From NCBI GenBank assembly GCA_016946835.1, contig JACVTC010000038.1, positions 17,501-81,500 on the forward strand: a DNA stretch of 64,000 nucleotides. Reading direction: 5' to 3'. Numbering within the stretch: position 1 is the first letter of the stretch; every line of letters begins with the position of its first letter. The notes under the pieces were generated by a model. That model had not been told where the DNA came from and did not search any database. It saw nothing but the letters and a program-made list of their open reading frames with translations. Below are positions 63,159-64,000 of this stretch, piece after piece. A program made the position numbers and the translations under genes. Origin of the DNA: Neocallimastix lanati (nom. inval.). Its lineage: Eukaryota > Neocallimastigomycota > Neocallimastigomycetes > Neocallimastigales > Neocallimastigaceae.

Positions 63159-64000
63159 CTATAATATAGTATAACAAGGGAAAAAATCATAATGATTTAT
63201 TAAATATATTAAATAATAATTAAGGTACTCCTTGCGATTATTAAATAGCTTACCTGAACTTGTAACATTTTGTTGTGTATTCATTTGAAGAGTGTTGCTT
63301 TTTGAATTATCAGAAGAGGTTGAACTAATGGTTTCGGATTCTTCTTCAAATATTTTTGCTATATCTATATCCATTTTGTTATTGGAAGGTTTTTCATAAA
63401 TAAAGATATTATTTATGAGGTTTAGGATTACTTCTTTACTTCTTCTTACTTCTTTTTTAATTGTTTTTTTTTTTTTTTTGATTTCTCTGGAAGAAAAAAT
63501 TCTTCCACCGAGTTTCTCTGGAGATACATTCGAACACCATGAACACATGAGGTCTTCAGGGAAAACAAGATGAGAAGAGGGAAGTGATGAAAGTTCGAAA
63601 GTAGTTTTAGAAAAAAGGGAATTAACCGAGAGTGTATTATATGTTTTTTAAGTAAGCTTTTGTTAACCTTTGGGATAAACTTATTTTAGAGTTTATAGAA
63701 GTAAAAATATTATTATTATTGTCGCATTTGACATTGAATTAGGCGATAGTCTTAAGATAATGAACAATTAAATTTAAGTATGAAATATATCTTTGTTGGT
63801 CAGAACCTATTATTTTAAGGGATCAAGTATAAATAGTGTAGTTTTATCCAAAATGTTTATAATTTGAGTAGATATTTCATGAATACAGTCAGAAATAGTA
63901 TTGTCAATAAGAGATTCGAAATTGTTGATAGATTTCCCTATGAATTTCAAATTTCAGTAGATTCTTAAAGGTTTGCGATTGCATTGAAGATTCGGGAGAG
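63159..64000 (-). pseudogene. Unidentified, probably decayed coding region at the window edge
   Basis: Base composition is coding-like on the minus strand. The longest frame (63548-63159, 129 residues) begins 'MCSWCSNVSPEKLGG', has a Lys-rich stretch and a Ser/Thr/Glu-rich acidic stretch, and can be extended about 40 codons upstream without a stop ('...ELSSLPSSHLVFPEDL'). Further upstream another frame (about 63930-63800) reads 'FESLIDNTISDCIHEISTQI' and ends in a double stop, and in a shifted frame 'SPESSMQSQTFKNLLKFEIH' starts at the edge. Different frames carrying related-looking text suggest frameshift decay, as for a transposon or gene remnant. No known domain recognised. Continues beyond 64000. 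Confidence 0.35.

Overview
The window comes from a nuclear genome of extreme AT richness, with long poly(A)/poly(T) tracts, AAT microsatellites read as poly-Asn, short GT-AG introns and very AT-rich intergenic DNA. Fungal dockerin (CBM10) modules on GH26 mannanases, a huge ankyrin protein and a SHIPPO-repeat flagellar protein (implying zoospores) point to an anaerobic gut fungus (Neocallimastigomycota). The genus cannot be fixed from sequence alone.

Layout. 0.7-7.4 kb: a 2226-residue ankyrin-repeat protein. 8.4-9.4 kb: a seven-pass membrane protein (-). 12.4-13.6 kb: a five-exon Rab18-type GTPase (+). 14-15.5 kb: a minisatellite and a decayed LINE tail. 16.8-18.2 kb: a three-exon seven-pass membrane protein. 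19.0-21.6 kb: GH26 gene 1 (-), with signal peptide, CBM35, GH26 and five dockerins. 23.6-31.8 kb: a dead Ty1/copia retrotransposon (-) with two 228-bp LTRs; two further solo-LTR-like insertions (731 and 1091 bp), each with a 5-bp target duplication, sit inside its pol gene. 34.9-52.8 kb: GH26 genes 2, 3 and 4 (+), nearly identical, with two dockerins each, plus two broken first-exon copies of a fifth. Fragments of a LINE non-LTR retrotransposon alternate with the GH26 units: endonuclease halves lie upstream and reverse-transcriptase halves downstream. 56.1-57.9 kb: a nine-exon SHIPPO-repeat protein (-). 59.3-60.3 kb: a four-exon MDP-1-type HAD phosphatase (-). 60.9-61.5 kb: a three-exon Mss4/DSS4-type protein (+). 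63.1-64 kb: an unidentified, probably decayed coding region (-) running to the window edge.

How it works together. The four GH26 proteins look like secreted beta-mannanases docked onto the extracellular fungal cellulosome, and their cluster seems to have grown by duplication involving LINE and LTR elements. Rab18 and Mss4 belong to vesicle traffic, the SHIPPO protein to the flagellum, and MDP-1 to cytosolic dephosphorylation. I saw no tRNA, rRNA or CRISPR. The strongest novel signals are the periodic LINE/GH26 architecture with its exon-1 remnants, the sharp homology boundary at the intron/exon-2 junction of the GH26 genes, and the doubly nested copia element.
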